Below, one piece after another: positions 56,318-64,000 of a stretch of DNA of 64,000 nucleotides. This stretch comes from JAAYED01 sp040772225. GTDB lineage: Bacteria; Chloroflexota; Anaerolineae; UBA1429. The notes below the pieces were generated by a model. The model was not told the origin of the DNA, did no database searches, and saw only the letters and a program-made list of their open reading frames with translations. A program made the position numbers and the translations under genes. How positions within the stretch are numbered: the first letter of the stretch is position 1; each line of letters starts with the position of its first letter. The stretch is taken from contig JAXGYO010000002.1 of the NCBI GenBank assembly GCA_040772225.1, forward strand, positions 1,488,001 to 1,552,000, written 5' to 3'.

Positions 56318-57754
56318 ATGATCGTGCTCAAGTTTGGCGGAACGTCGGTCGGGACCGGTGAGCGAATGGCCAATGTGGCCCGCATTGTGGCGCGCACTGC
56401 CCAGCAAACGGGGAGCACTCCTGTCGTGGTCGTATCTGCCATGAGCGGCGTCACAGATAGCCTCCGGCATGCCGCCCGCACAGCAGCCAGCGGCGACCGG
56501 CGCACCTACGGACTGATCCGGGACGAGCTGCAGCAGCGGCACGATCAGGCCATCGCTGACTGTGTTTTTGATGTGGAGCACGCCCGCGGCCTGCGCGCCG
56601 AAGTGAGCGCGCTGCTGCAGGATTTCGAGCATCTATGCTCCAGTATTTTCACCCTCGGGGAGCTGACTCCCAGAGGCATGGACGCTGTCTCTGGCCTGGG
56701 CGAGCGACTATCGGCACGGCTGGTGGCAGCAGCGCTTCGCAGCCAGGGCTACAGCTCGCAGATGGTCGAAGCCACGGGCCTGCTGATCACCAACAACAAC
56801 TTTGGCAGCGCCTCACCCCTGCTGGATGAGACCACCCGACGCGTGCGAGAGATTATCCCTCCTTTGCTGGAGCAAGGGACGATACCCGTCGTCACAGGCT
56901 TTATCGGCTCAACACCCGATGGTGCTACGACGACACTGGGGCGGGGCAGCAGCGACCTGACTGCCGCGATCCTGGGTCGCACGCTGCCGGCGCAAGAGGT
57001 CTGGATCTGGACCGACGTCGACGGCGTGATGACAGCGGATCCGCGCATCGTTCCGGACGCGCGCACCATGCCCAGCATCTCTTACAGCGAGGTAGCAGAG
57101 TTGTCCTTCTTTGGGGCCAAGGTGCTCCATCCGCTCTCCATTCAGCCACTGGTGGAGCCGAATATCCCCCTGCGTGTGCTCAACTCCCTGAACCCCGACC
57201 AACCCGGCACACTGATCACGGGCAATATCACCAATGGCACGGTGATCAAAGGCATCACTGCGATTCGTGACCTGAGCATCATCACGGTACAGGGCCGCGG
57301 CATGCAGGGTGTCCCGGGCGTGGCAGCGCGTGTCTTTACGGCTGTGGCCCACAGTGGCACGAGTGTGCTCATGATCACCCAATCCTCGTCAGAGCAGAGT
57401 ATCTGCTTTGTGGTGCACACACTGGACGCACCTTCGGTGGTACGCCAGGTGGAAGAGGATCTGGTGCTTGAGATCACACGCGGACAGATCGACAGTGTCA
57501 TCTGTCAGGATCAGGTGGCGATCCTTGCCGTCGTCGGCGCAGGTATGCGCGGCGAGCCTGGCATCGCATCACAAGTTTTTGGTGCCCTCGCGGAGCAAGC
57601 GATCAATGTGATCTCTATCGCCCAGGGCTCTTCAGAATACAACCTCTCGCTGGTACTGGCCCACGATGACGTGAATGCCGGGGTGCGGGCGATTCATGAA
57701 AAGTTCGGACTGGGGAACGGAAGGGCCGATCTAGCGCAAAGGGAGGTGGTTTGA
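56318..57754 (+). CDS. lysC: aspartate kinase
   Basis: 478 residues from ATG 56318 (GGGAG upstream; the frame is open back to 55985 but inside the SDR gene). N-terminal VLKFGGTSVGTGERM, FTLGELTPRGMDAVSGLGERLSARL, GFIGSTPDGATTTLGRGSSDLTAA and W-TDVDGVMTADPR, followed by two ACT domains (about 310-478) for feedback. It phosphorylates aspartate, committing it to Lys, Thr and Met. asd starts 1 nt after its stop. Confidence 0.96.
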   Translation: MIVLKFGGTSVGTGERMANVARIVARTAQQTGSTPVVVVSAMSGVTDSLRHAARTAASGDRRTYGLIRDELQQRHDQAIADCVFDVEHARGLRAEVSALLQDFEHLCSSIFTLGELTPRGMDAVSGLGERLSARLVAAALRSQGYSSQMVEATGLLITNNNFGSASPLLDETTRRVREIIPPLLEQGTIPVVTGFIGSTPDGATTTLGRGSSDLTAAILGRTLPAQEVWIWTDVDGVMTADPRIVPDARTMPSISYSEVAELSFFGAKVLHPLSIQPLVEPNIPLRVLNSLNPDQPGTLITGNITNGTVIKGITAIRDLSIITVQGRGMQGVPGVAARVFTAVAHSGTSVLMITQSSSEQSICFVVHTLDAPSVVRQVEEDLVLEITRGQIDSVICQDQVAILAVVGAGMRGEPGIASQVFGALAEQAINVISIAQGSSEYNLSLVLAHDDVNAGVRAIHEKFGLGNGRADLAQREVV

Positions 57755-57755
57755 G

Positions 57756-58811
57756 ATGGATCCCATACCTGTCGGTGTACTGGGCGCCACGGGCGCAGTC
57801 GGACAGAGGTTCATCCAATTGTTAGCAGGTAACCCCTGGTTCCGCATCACTGCTTTGGGTGCATCAGAACGTTCCGCTGGAAAACGCTATGCCGACGCCT
57901 CTACATGGAGGCTTTCCGCAGACTGCCCCGAGCAGGTGAGGAATCTGGTCGTGCAGCCTTGCGAGCCGGGTCTGGATTGCCGCCTCGTCTTTTCAGCGCT
58001 GCCAGCCAGCGAAGCGATGCAGGTCGAGGAGCAGTTCGCCAGCGCGGGGTATGGTGTGTTCAGCAACGCCAGTGCGCACAGGATGGACCAGGACGTCCCC
58101 TTGCTGATACCTGAAGTGAACGGCGATCACCTCTCGATGCTTGCACATCAGCGCGCCTCACGGGGGTGGGATGAGGGGTTCATCGTCACCAACCCCAACT
58201 GCTCGGCGGTGGGACTGACGGTCGCTCTCAAGCCGCTCTACGATGCCTTTGGCCTGAAACGGGTCGTGGTGACCACCATGCAAGCACTGTCCGGAGCCGG
58301 ATATCCAGGGGTATCTTCACTCGACACGCTGGACAACGTGGTGCCCTATATCGGTCAGGAAGAAGAAAAGCTCGTCATCGAGCCGCTCAAGATGTTGGGC
58401 ACTGTGGATGCGGCGACGGGCACCGTGATCACGCCGTCAATTGCTGTAAGTCCCACATGCAACCGCGTCACGGTCCGGGATGGGCATCTGGAGACCGTCT
58501 CCGTTGAGCTGGAACGCGATGCGTCCATATCAGCGGTGATCGACGCGCTCCGCTCCTTCAAGAGTCGCCCCTACGCCCTGGGCTGCCCGTCAGCAACCGA
58601 TCCAACCATCATTTACCGGACAGAGAATGATCGGCCTCAGCCTTACTACGATCGGGACAGCGGGGGCGGCATGGCGGTCACGGTGGGCCGCCTGCGCCCC
58701 TGTGAGGTGCTCGACTATAAGATGGTGGTGCTGTCTCACAACACGATTCGGGGCGCCGCCGGCGGCTCCATCCTAAACGCCGAGTTGATGATCGCCGAGG
58801 GCCTCCTGTAA
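57756..58811 (+). CDS. asd: aspartate-semialdehyde dehydrogenase, archaeal/fungal type
   Basis: 351 residues: GVLGATGAVGQRFIQLL, VTNPNCSAVGLTVALKPLYDAF with the catalytic Cys, and TTMQALSGAGYPG. Lengths and motifs fit the archaeal/fungal-type Asd, not the shorter bacterial type. Makes aspartate semialdehyde for DapA and Hom. It overlaps the next gene in TAATG. Confidence 0.95.
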   Translation: MDPIPVGVLGATGAVGQRFIQLLAGNPWFRITALGASERSAGKRYADASTWRLSADCPEQVRNLVVQPCEPGLDCRLVFSALPASEAMQVEEQFASAGYGVFSNASAHRMDQDVPLLIPEVNGDHLSMLAHQRASRGWDEGFIVTNPNCSAVGLTVALKPLYDAFGLKRVVVTTMQALSGAGYPGVSSLDTLDNVVPYIGQEEEKLVIEPLKMLGTVDAATGTVITPSIAVSPTCNRVTVRDGHLETVSVELERDASISAVIDALRSFKSRPYALGCPSATDPTIIYRTENDRPQPYYDRDSGGGMAVTVGRLRPCEVLDYKMVVLSHNTIRGAAGGSILNAELMIAEGLL

Positions 58812-59932
58812 TGGCCTGGCCGCGTGCGAAATTATCCGATGTGATGGGCCAGCGCGTCATCTATCGAAACCTTGCGCCGGTCATGCCAGGACTCGCTGGT
58901 CTCGAGGACCTGTGGCGAGAGGTCGGGTTGGATCGCTTCCTGATCCCGCGCAAGACCAGCATGGAATACGCCCGGATCGTCTGGCTCATTCTTCAGGACG
59001 CTCAGCGCCTACGGGGGGAAGTCCATCCACTCGAGCGCGTGCTGCTGATCGGTGACAGCACCCGCAATGATGGCGCCGTGGCGCGGAATATGGGACAGGA
59101 GCACCCGTCGCGGGCATTCATCGGACTGGATGCGCTCGCAGAGCCCAGGCGCGTCCAAACCGATGAGGACACCATGACCGCCAACCGGTGGGACGCCCTG
59201 GTCGAGATGCTCGCCTGGCTGGATAGTTCCGGATTCGCCTGCGATGAACGGACGGCGGTCCTGGTTGATATTGACAAGACCATCATCGGAGCGCGGGGAC
59301 GCAACGACCGCATCATCGATCTCGCTCGCGTGCGAGCGGCAGAGCGGACTGCCGCGGGTGCCCTTGGAGCCGACCTGAACGTTCAGAACTTTCGGGACCT
59401 CTATGCCCGGCTCAACCGGTCCGAGAGCCACTGGCTGACCGAGGATAACCAGGATTATGTCGCCTATCTCAGCGTGCTGGTGGCGGGGGGAATCTGCCCG
59501 GAAGAAACATTCTGGGAGATGATGTCCGAGAAACGCTTTGCAGACATCCTCGGCTTTTGCGACTGGTGCGAATCACATGCAGAGCGTATGCCCGCCGGTC
59601 TGCTGGCCGCTCACCGTGAGGTCCGCGAGGGCCTGGCCCAACAGGACCCGACCCCTTTCAAATCCTTCCGCAGAGATGAGTTTCGGGAGACAATCGCGCT
59701 GATGGACGTGCTGCCTGACGACGCAGACGCCAGCCTTGTCCTGAATAGCGAGATCGTGATCACCGCCGAGGTCCTCGATGTATGCCGGACGCTCAGCGAT
59801 CGGGGCGCTCTGGTATTCGGACTCTCAGACAAGCCCGATGAAGCCTCTCTGCCGTCGCCCGAGGCCGCGGCGCAAGGCCTCCGGGCCATACATGACACAA
59901 CCATCAAGATCTATGGAGAGCGCCTTTTCTAA
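58811..59932 (+). CDS. HAD-superfamily-like protein with permuted motif order, unknown function
   Basis: 373 residues, starting in a TAATG overlap with asd. HAD motifs are visible but out of order: LLIGDSTRNDG (78-88, like HAD motif IV GDxxxD/ND) comes first, VDIDKTIIG (152-160, like motif I DxDxT) follows, and GLSDKPDEA (337-345) lies near the end. Between them is a long helical region rich in Glu and Arg. No known family was recognised. It may be a circularly permuted HAD phosphatase, or the resemblance of the first block may be chance. It ends 4 nt inside the convergent birA. Confidence 0.6.
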   Translation: MAWPRAKLSDVMGQRVIYRNLAPVMPGLAGLEDLWREVGLDRFLIPRKTSMEYARIVWLILQDAQRLRGEVHPLERVLLIGDSTRNDGAVARNMGQEHPSRAFIGLDALAEPRRVQTDEDTMTANRWDALVEMLAWLDSSGFACDERTAVLVDIDKTIIGARGRNDRIIDLARVRAAERTAAGALGADLNVQNFRDLYARLNRSESHWLTEDNQDYVAYLSVLVAGGICPEETFWEMMSEKRFADILGFCDWCESHAERMPAGLLAAHREVREGLAQQDPTPFKSFRRDEFRETIALMDVLPDDADASLVLNSEIVITAEVLDVCRTLSDRGALVFGLSDKPDEASLPSPEAAAQGLRAIHDTTIKIYGERLF

Positions 59933-60747
59933 AGGCTGTGCCCTCTGAGCGTGACGTCGCCGGCCAGCACATGATGGTGTTGTCCGGCGAGATCCCTCAC
60001 GACAAGGGCCCCGTCCGGATCCACATCCACGGCCTCACCCTCCAGAATCTCGCCGGGGGTGCCGACCCGCACCGCTGTACCCAGCGTCGCCAGGTGGGCA
60101 CGCCACTCTTCGTGCGGCGACCAACCTGACGCCAGCGCTTTGTATCGCCGCTCGATCCCTTCGAGCAGGCCGCACAGCAGTTCGGTGCGCGATATCATCC
60201 GGTGTGCCTCGGTCATCAAACTGGTGGCCGGCACCATGACCTCTGGCAACAGGCTCGTGTCGAGATTCACATTGATGCCCATGCCCACAACGATGTGCCG
60301 CAGTGATCGTCCCTCGGCGACCAGTTCGGTCAGGATTCCGCCCACCTTGCGTCCCTCGATCACGATGTCATTCGGCCACTTTACCTGGGCCGTGACGCCT
60401 GCTACAGCCTCTATGGCCTCCAGGGCACCGAGGGAGCATAGCATGGTTGCGCGTTGCGCCTGTGCAGGGCTGATGTCCGGACGCAACACCAGCGACAGGA
60501 GCAAGGCACTGCCAGAAGGCGCGTGCCAGCGACGCCCGAGACGGCCGCGACCGGCCGTTTGCTCCTCCGCGATGACCAGCGCCCCATCCGGAGCGCCGTC
60601 TGCTGCCCATTCCAGCGCCCGGCGGTTGGTGGAGTCTATCGTGCTATACCACTCCAGGCACCGCCCAAGATCAGCCGTGCTCAGCTTGCCGAGGATTTCA
60701 GTTGCGGACAGCACCGAATCGTGCCCGGCAGAGATGCTCTGCATCAT
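59929..60747 (-). CDS. birA: biotin-[acetyl-CoA carboxylase] ligase
   Basis: 272 residues without the N-terminal DNA-binding domain. Biotinyl-adenylate motif EQTAGRGRLGRRWHAPSG, then VKWPNDIVIEGRKVGGIL and the C-terminal SH3-like domain. It attaches biotin to carboxyl carrier protein. Two ATGs (60747, 60744) are possible. It directly follows the TAG of the upstream lipoprotein gene and overlaps the convergent HAD-like gene by 4 nt. Confidence 0.93.
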   Translation of the reverse strand: MMQSISAGHDSVLSATEILGKLSTADLGRCLEWYSTIDSTNRRALEWAADGAPDGALVIAEEQTAGRGRLGRRWHAPSGSALLLSLVLRPDISPAQAQRATMLCSLGALEAIEAVAGVTAQVKWPNDIVIEGRKVGGILTELVAEGRSLRHIVVGMGINVNLDTSLLPEVMVPATSLMTEAHRMISRTELLCGLLEGIERRYKALASGWSPHEEWRAHLATLGTAVRVGTPGEILEGEAVDVDPDGALVVRDLAGQHHHVLAGDVTLRGHSL

Positions 60748-63018
60748 CTACTCGTCCTCCTTATCCTCTGGGGGCTGCGGAACGACGGCCATCAGGCTGT
60801 AGGGGTCCTCCCCGAATAACTCCTCAATGTAGCTGCCCTTGGCATTCCAGTACAGCCACCCCGTCGCACCGCCATCCTCGGCACCCTTTCGCTGACGCAG
60901 CAACTCGTCCAGGCCATAGGTATAGCGCCCCGAGTAATGCTGGAGCCAGGGCCGCACCCGGGTACTCGTGCGCGAGAGCGTCTTTTGTACGCTATAGTAA
61001 AGCGTCTCGTATGGATACAGTTCGACATCGCTGATACCCAGGAATTGCAGGTTAGCCGGATTAAAGGTCTGTGGGTACAGCATCGGCGAGATATAGTCCA
61101 TGTGCGCCGCGATGTCGTCCAGACGCTGCCCGATGCCCATGTCGCGGCTGGCGTCGACCCAGACCGTCAGGCCAAAGATATCGGCCGAGAGAAAGGCAGG
61201 AGTAGGCTCAATGGCGGCATAGGCGGCAGCACAGAAACCCGCCATCGCCGCTGTGCGCGACTCAAAGGTGGCCTCCTGGCTGTACACGCGATCAGAGACT
61301 CTGCCCTCAGAGGGAAACCGCAGATAATCGTACTGGACCTCGTCAAACCCCTTCTCTACCGCCTCGAGAGCGATCCCGATGTTATAGTCCCATACCTCGG
61401 TCAAAAAAGGATCACTCCAGGGCAGGTTCTCCCCATCCAGGTACAGTGCGCCACTCTGCGTGTGAATGGCCCACTCAGGCTTACCCTCGGCCAGTACCCG
61501 ATCCTTAAAGGTCACGATGCGGGCGATGGTATAGATTCCGCGCTCTTTGGCCGCGGCGATCACCTCATCCATATCCATCGGTCCGGGTACATATGCCCCG
61601 ATCTCCTGTGCGACAGGCATGTCACTGGGCCAGGCGATGTGAGCCCAGTCGCCCTTGACGTCAATCACCACCGCGTTCAATGACGGGGATCGCTGCACCA
61701 GATCCAGTAGCTCATAGATGCGATCCGGCAGTGAAAGCAGGCCAAAGGGGATATAGATGCCCTGTGCCACAAAGGGTGCAAGAGAAAGATCGAGCTGCCC
61801 CAAACGCGTAACAGGTACGCTCAGCCGGTCGTAACCGGCGGCCTTGATGTAGAGACTCGTCACTTCGGTGGCGTCAGGGATCGCATAATGCCCCCCGGCA
61901 TCAGTACGGAGCAACTCGGGTTCAGTGTTCTCGCCGCGAAAGATCTGCACCAGGGCGTGCTGCACCGGAGCGCCCGTGTCCTTGTCGACAATCGTTCCCT
62001 GCAGGAGGGTCGGCGTGAGCGCCACGGAAATGGGATCCATTTCACCCTGATAGGTTACCGTAGCTGTCAGGTACCCGTACGCAGCAATGGCCAGCGATGT
62101 CCCGGGCGAAACACGCGCGCTGGCGTTACCGCTGGAATCGGTCAGGCCGACCTGTTCGCCCGCAACCAGCACCGTCGCACCTTCCAGCGCGCGCCCGGTC
62201 CCTTCCTCTGCTACATTGAGGTTGGCCACGAAAGGCTCCAGAGTGATCGTTAACTCCTCTTCTCCCTGATAGGGCATCTCGGGCGCAGGATGATGCCCCA
62301 CGCTCGTCACGCTCATCAGCTCACCGGGCTCAACAAATCGCAGGGCATATCTGCCCTGCGCGTTGGTCCTGGTAAAGGCCGGCCCTATGCGTACCTCCGC
62401 GCCCTCTACGGGCGTGCCATCTGGCTCAAGAACGGTGCCCTCGGTCTTTCGCGGCTGCACGGCGACCTCGAGCGGAGCCAGCAGAACACCATCAGCCGCA
62501 AACAGTGCTTCCACCTCAGCAGCCGGCAGCTCCTTCTCGATGATCCCATAACCGCTGATCGCCAGGTCGCGGATCTCGCGCGCCGCGACGGAAAAGGCAC
62601 CATCTGGCCCGGTGCTATAGAGATCCTCCCCATAGGACACAGTGAGATCCGCCAATGGCTCGCCGGTATCGCCCGCCCGCACCATGCCAATGAGCAGACG
62701 ACGCTGCAAGTCCAGCGTCACAGTGTGGTTCTTTTCCGAACTGGTCAGGCTGAACGCCTCCGTGCGGCTGACATACCCCGGGGCCTGCACAACGGCCTCG
62801 TAGTCGCCAAGCTCAAGTTCGAGAGCAAAGGCGCCCTGATCATCGGTAGTCGCCAACTGGTCCCCTACAGAGATCTGCCCCGCGATAATCGGGTTGCCTG
62901 TCTCGGCATCTCGCAGTGTCCCCGCGAGACGAGGCGCGCCCAGGCCACACCCGGCTGTCAGGGAAAGGATCAACAGGCAACCCGTCAAGACGGGCCGCAA
63001 ACGTCTCAGATTGCTCAT
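60748..63018 (-). CDS. surface lipoprotein with regulatory-like beta domains and DUF4015-type glycosidase domain
   Basis: 756 residues. Signal peptide of lipoprotein type (LLILSLTAGC, Cys at 24). Then about five consecutive carboxypeptidase-regulatory-like beta-sandwich domains (roughly 30-420), each with a G-x-L/V-x-D-xxTGxPL pattern such as RDAETGNPI and DKDTGAPV. The C-terminal part (about 425-756) has the DUF4015/putative glycoside hydrolase TIM-barrel pattern: VIDVKGDW, EKGFDEVQYDYLRFPSEG, DIFGLTVW and PMLYPQTF. Probably anchored outside the membrane, acting on cell-wall or environmental polysaccharide. The stop is adjacent to the birA start. Confidence 0.85.
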   Translation of the reverse strand: MSNLRRLRPVLTGCLLILSLTAGCGLGAPRLAGTLRDAETGNPIIAGQISVGDQLATTDDQGAFALELELGDYEAVVQAPGYVSRTEAFSLTSSEKNHTVTLDLQRRLLIGMVRAGDTGEPLADLTVSYGEDLYSTGPDGAFSVAAREIRDLAISGYGIIEKELPAAEVEALFAADGVLLAPLEVAVQPRKTEGTVLEPDGTPVEGAEVRIGPAFTRTNAQGRYALRFVEPGELMSVTSVGHHPAPEMPYQGEEELTITLEPFVANLNVAEEGTGRALEGATVLVAGEQVGLTDSSGNASARVSPGTSLAIAAYGYLTATVTYQGEMDPISVALTPTLLQGTIVDKDTGAPVQHALVQIFRGENTEPELLRTDAGGHYAIPDATEVTSLYIKAAGYDRLSVPVTRLGQLDLSLAPFVAQGIYIPFGLLSLPDRIYELLDLVQRSPSLNAVVIDVKGDWAHIAWPSDMPVAQEIGAYVPGPMDMDEVIAAAKERGIYTIARIVTFKDRVLAEGKPEWAIHTQSGALYLDGENLPWSDPFLTEVWDYNIGIALEAVEKGFDEVQYDYLRFPSEGRVSDRVYSQEATFESRTAAMAGFCAAAYAAIEPTPAFLSADIFGLTVWVDASRDMGIGQRLDDIAAHMDYISPMLYPQTFNPANLQFLGISDVELYPYETLYYSVQKTLSRTSTRVRPWLQHYSGRYTYGLDELLRQRKGAEDGGATGWLYWNAKGSYIEELFGEDPYSLMAVVPQPPEDKEDE

Positions 63019-63126
63019 GGTCCCTCGCGTTCAGAGTGGTAAGACATGGCCGACAGTATAACACAAGTCGCGCGCAAGATGCTCCGCGACAGGAGAGCTG
63101 GAATCCGCTCTTCGCCTGCTGCGTCG

Positions 63127-63155
63127 TTGTCTGAGCCCGTCTCCTGTGCTATCAT
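63127..63155 (+). promoter_or_regulatory. promoter of the M50 protease gene
   Basis: TTGTCT (63127-63132), 17-nt spacer, TATCAT (63150-63155), 25 nt upstream of the first ATG. Confidence 0.55.
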
Positions 63156-63179
63156 TCTGCTGAGGTTACCACCATAATC

Positions 63180-64000
63180 ATGATGGATCTTGTGCCCGAG
63201 CCCGACCAACACGATGACATGCACTGGCTGAGGCCACTGCTCAGCGGTGTCTTTCAGATCGATGACATCACGAGTGGGCTGGCAGAAGGCAAGGCCCTGC
63301 GCATCAGGGGGCACCTCTTGCGCCCCGCCTCAGAGGTCTACGAGCGTCTGGCACCGGAATTCGCCAGGCACCAGCGTACGCTCCTGCTACGCAGGCAGGG
63401 CGATCAGGATGTCATCGTGAGTCTGGCCTGGGTTAATCAGGTCAAACCGGACAAGAACTGGCTGGCCGTCGTACTGGGCATCCTCACCGTCATCTCGGTC
63501 CTGGCCACATACATGCTCAACTATGTGATGCAGGAGTGGACCTGGACCAGCTTTCTCGAGGGCATCGGTGAGGGACTGCAGTTCGCCCTGGGCTTGTTGG
63601 GGATCCTCGTCGCGCATGAGATGGGCCACTATCTCGTAGCTCGGCGGTTCGGAGTCCCTGTCAGCCCACCCTACCTCATCCCGCTGCCTCTGAGCCCCTT
63701 TGGCACAATGGGCGCGGTGATACGGATGAAAGGGATCCCTCCCAACCGGCGCGCTATGCTGTTGACCGGCGCCGCCGGCCCGCTTGCGGGCCTCGTCGTC
63801 TGCATCCCGATCCTGATTGCAGGCCTTGCCATGTCGGAGATCCGCCCTTTGCCGCAGACTGGGAGCTACATCATCGAGGGCAATTCGCTCCTGTATGCCG
63901 CTCTCAAGTACGTCATACACGGACAGTGGCTACCAAGCGCCACCCATGATCTCTTTATGCATCCGCTGGCATTTGCGGGCTGGGCCGGACTGCTCGTCAC
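63180..64000 (+). CDS. M50 site-2 protease family zinc metalloprotease, C-terminus cut by window edge
   Basis: At least 273 residues, ATG 63180 or 63183. The N-terminal cytoplasmic region of about 100 residues is followed by a membrane helix (about 97-117), then VAHEMGHYLVARRFG, the HExxH zinc motif in a membrane context, and the conserved FGTMGAVIRMKG and GAAGPLAGLVV segments. Intramembrane proteolysis of regulatory or processed proteins is the family role; the substrate is unknown. The C-terminal catalytic Asp lies beyond the window. Confidence 0.9.
   Translation, partial: MMDLVPEPDQHDDMHWLRPLLSGVFQIDDITSGLAEGKALRIRGHLLRPASEVYERLAPEFARHQRTLLLRRQGDQDVIVSLAWVNQVKPDKNWLAVVLGILTVISVLATYMLNYVMQEWTWTSFLEGIGEGLQFALGLLGILVAHEMGHYLVARRFGVPVSPPYLIPLPLSPFGTMGAVIRMKGIPPNRRAMLLTGAAGPLAGLVVCIPILIAGLAMSEIRPLPQTGSYIIEGNSLLYAALKYVIHGQWLPSATHDLFMHPLAFAGWAGLLV

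Overview
The window is about 64 kb of bacterial chromosome of moderately high G+C (by eye roughly 60%) carrying core genes: a full rRNA operon, eight tRNAs, translation and secretion genes, and amino-acid and nucleotide metabolism. There is no phage, insertion sequence, integrase or CRISPR array. A fused GlyQS, an archaeal-type mevalonate-pathway decarboxylase, a FemX-like transferase and a RACE-type corrinoid activator together suggest a Chloroflexota (Anaerolineae-like) bacterium. That is an inference; the 16S gene at 39171-40729 would settle it.

Layout. 1-6.4 kb: a divergent GroEL-like gene (cut by the window edge), a divergently transcribed SelW/Rdx gene with an in-frame TGA and a SECIS-like hairpin (candidate selenoprotein), homoserine dehydrogenase, a 59-residue membrane protein, mutY, a class II fumarase and a YgjP-type metalloprotease. 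6.4-9.4 kb: tRNA-Leu, an oligopeptide-type binding protein, secG, tRNAs Phe-Gly-Cys and rpsT. 9.4-13.3 kb: a methyltransferase, a RACE protein and gap. 13.3-19.7 kb: femX, then a tightly overlapping envelope-glycan operon (epimerase, O-antigen ligase-like, GtrA, GT4 glycosyltransferase, aminotransferase). 19.7-28 kb: hpt, an RlmI-like methyltransferase, tilS, lacZ with a Gfo/Idh oxidoreductase, tRNA-His. 28-35.4 kb: CDP-alcohol phosphatidyltransferase, fused glyQS, recO, a cdd-deoC fusion, glmU and tRNA-Gln.

35.5-41.3 kb is the minus-strand rRNA operon (16S, tRNA-Ile, tRNA-Ala, 23S, 5S). It has four tandem promoters with 17-nt spacers, an intrinsic terminator in the middle of the promoter array, and long processing stems around 16S and 23S. 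Upstream in the same direction lies an origin-type cluster: rpmH, rnpA, yidD, a PQQ-propeller lipoprotein, yidC, jag, a pfkB kinase, parA and parB. dnaA is not in the window.

47.8-64 kb: a GNAT, a MoxR ATPase, greA-lysS-cytidine deaminase, a split UxaA dehydratase, a phosphomevalonate decarboxylase-like GHMP protein, another GNAT, an SDR, lysC-asd followed by a protein whose HAD motifs are in permuted order, birA, a surface lipoprotein with a DUF4015-type glycosidase domain, and the start of an M50 site-2 protease.

Functionally, lysC and asd supply aspartate semialdehyde to the distant hom gene. The Cdd-DeoC fusion and the second deaminase serve pyrimidine nucleoside salvage. The strongest candidates for new biology are the Sec-type SelW, the Cdd-DeoC fusion, the permuted HAD-like protein and the rRNA leader architecture.
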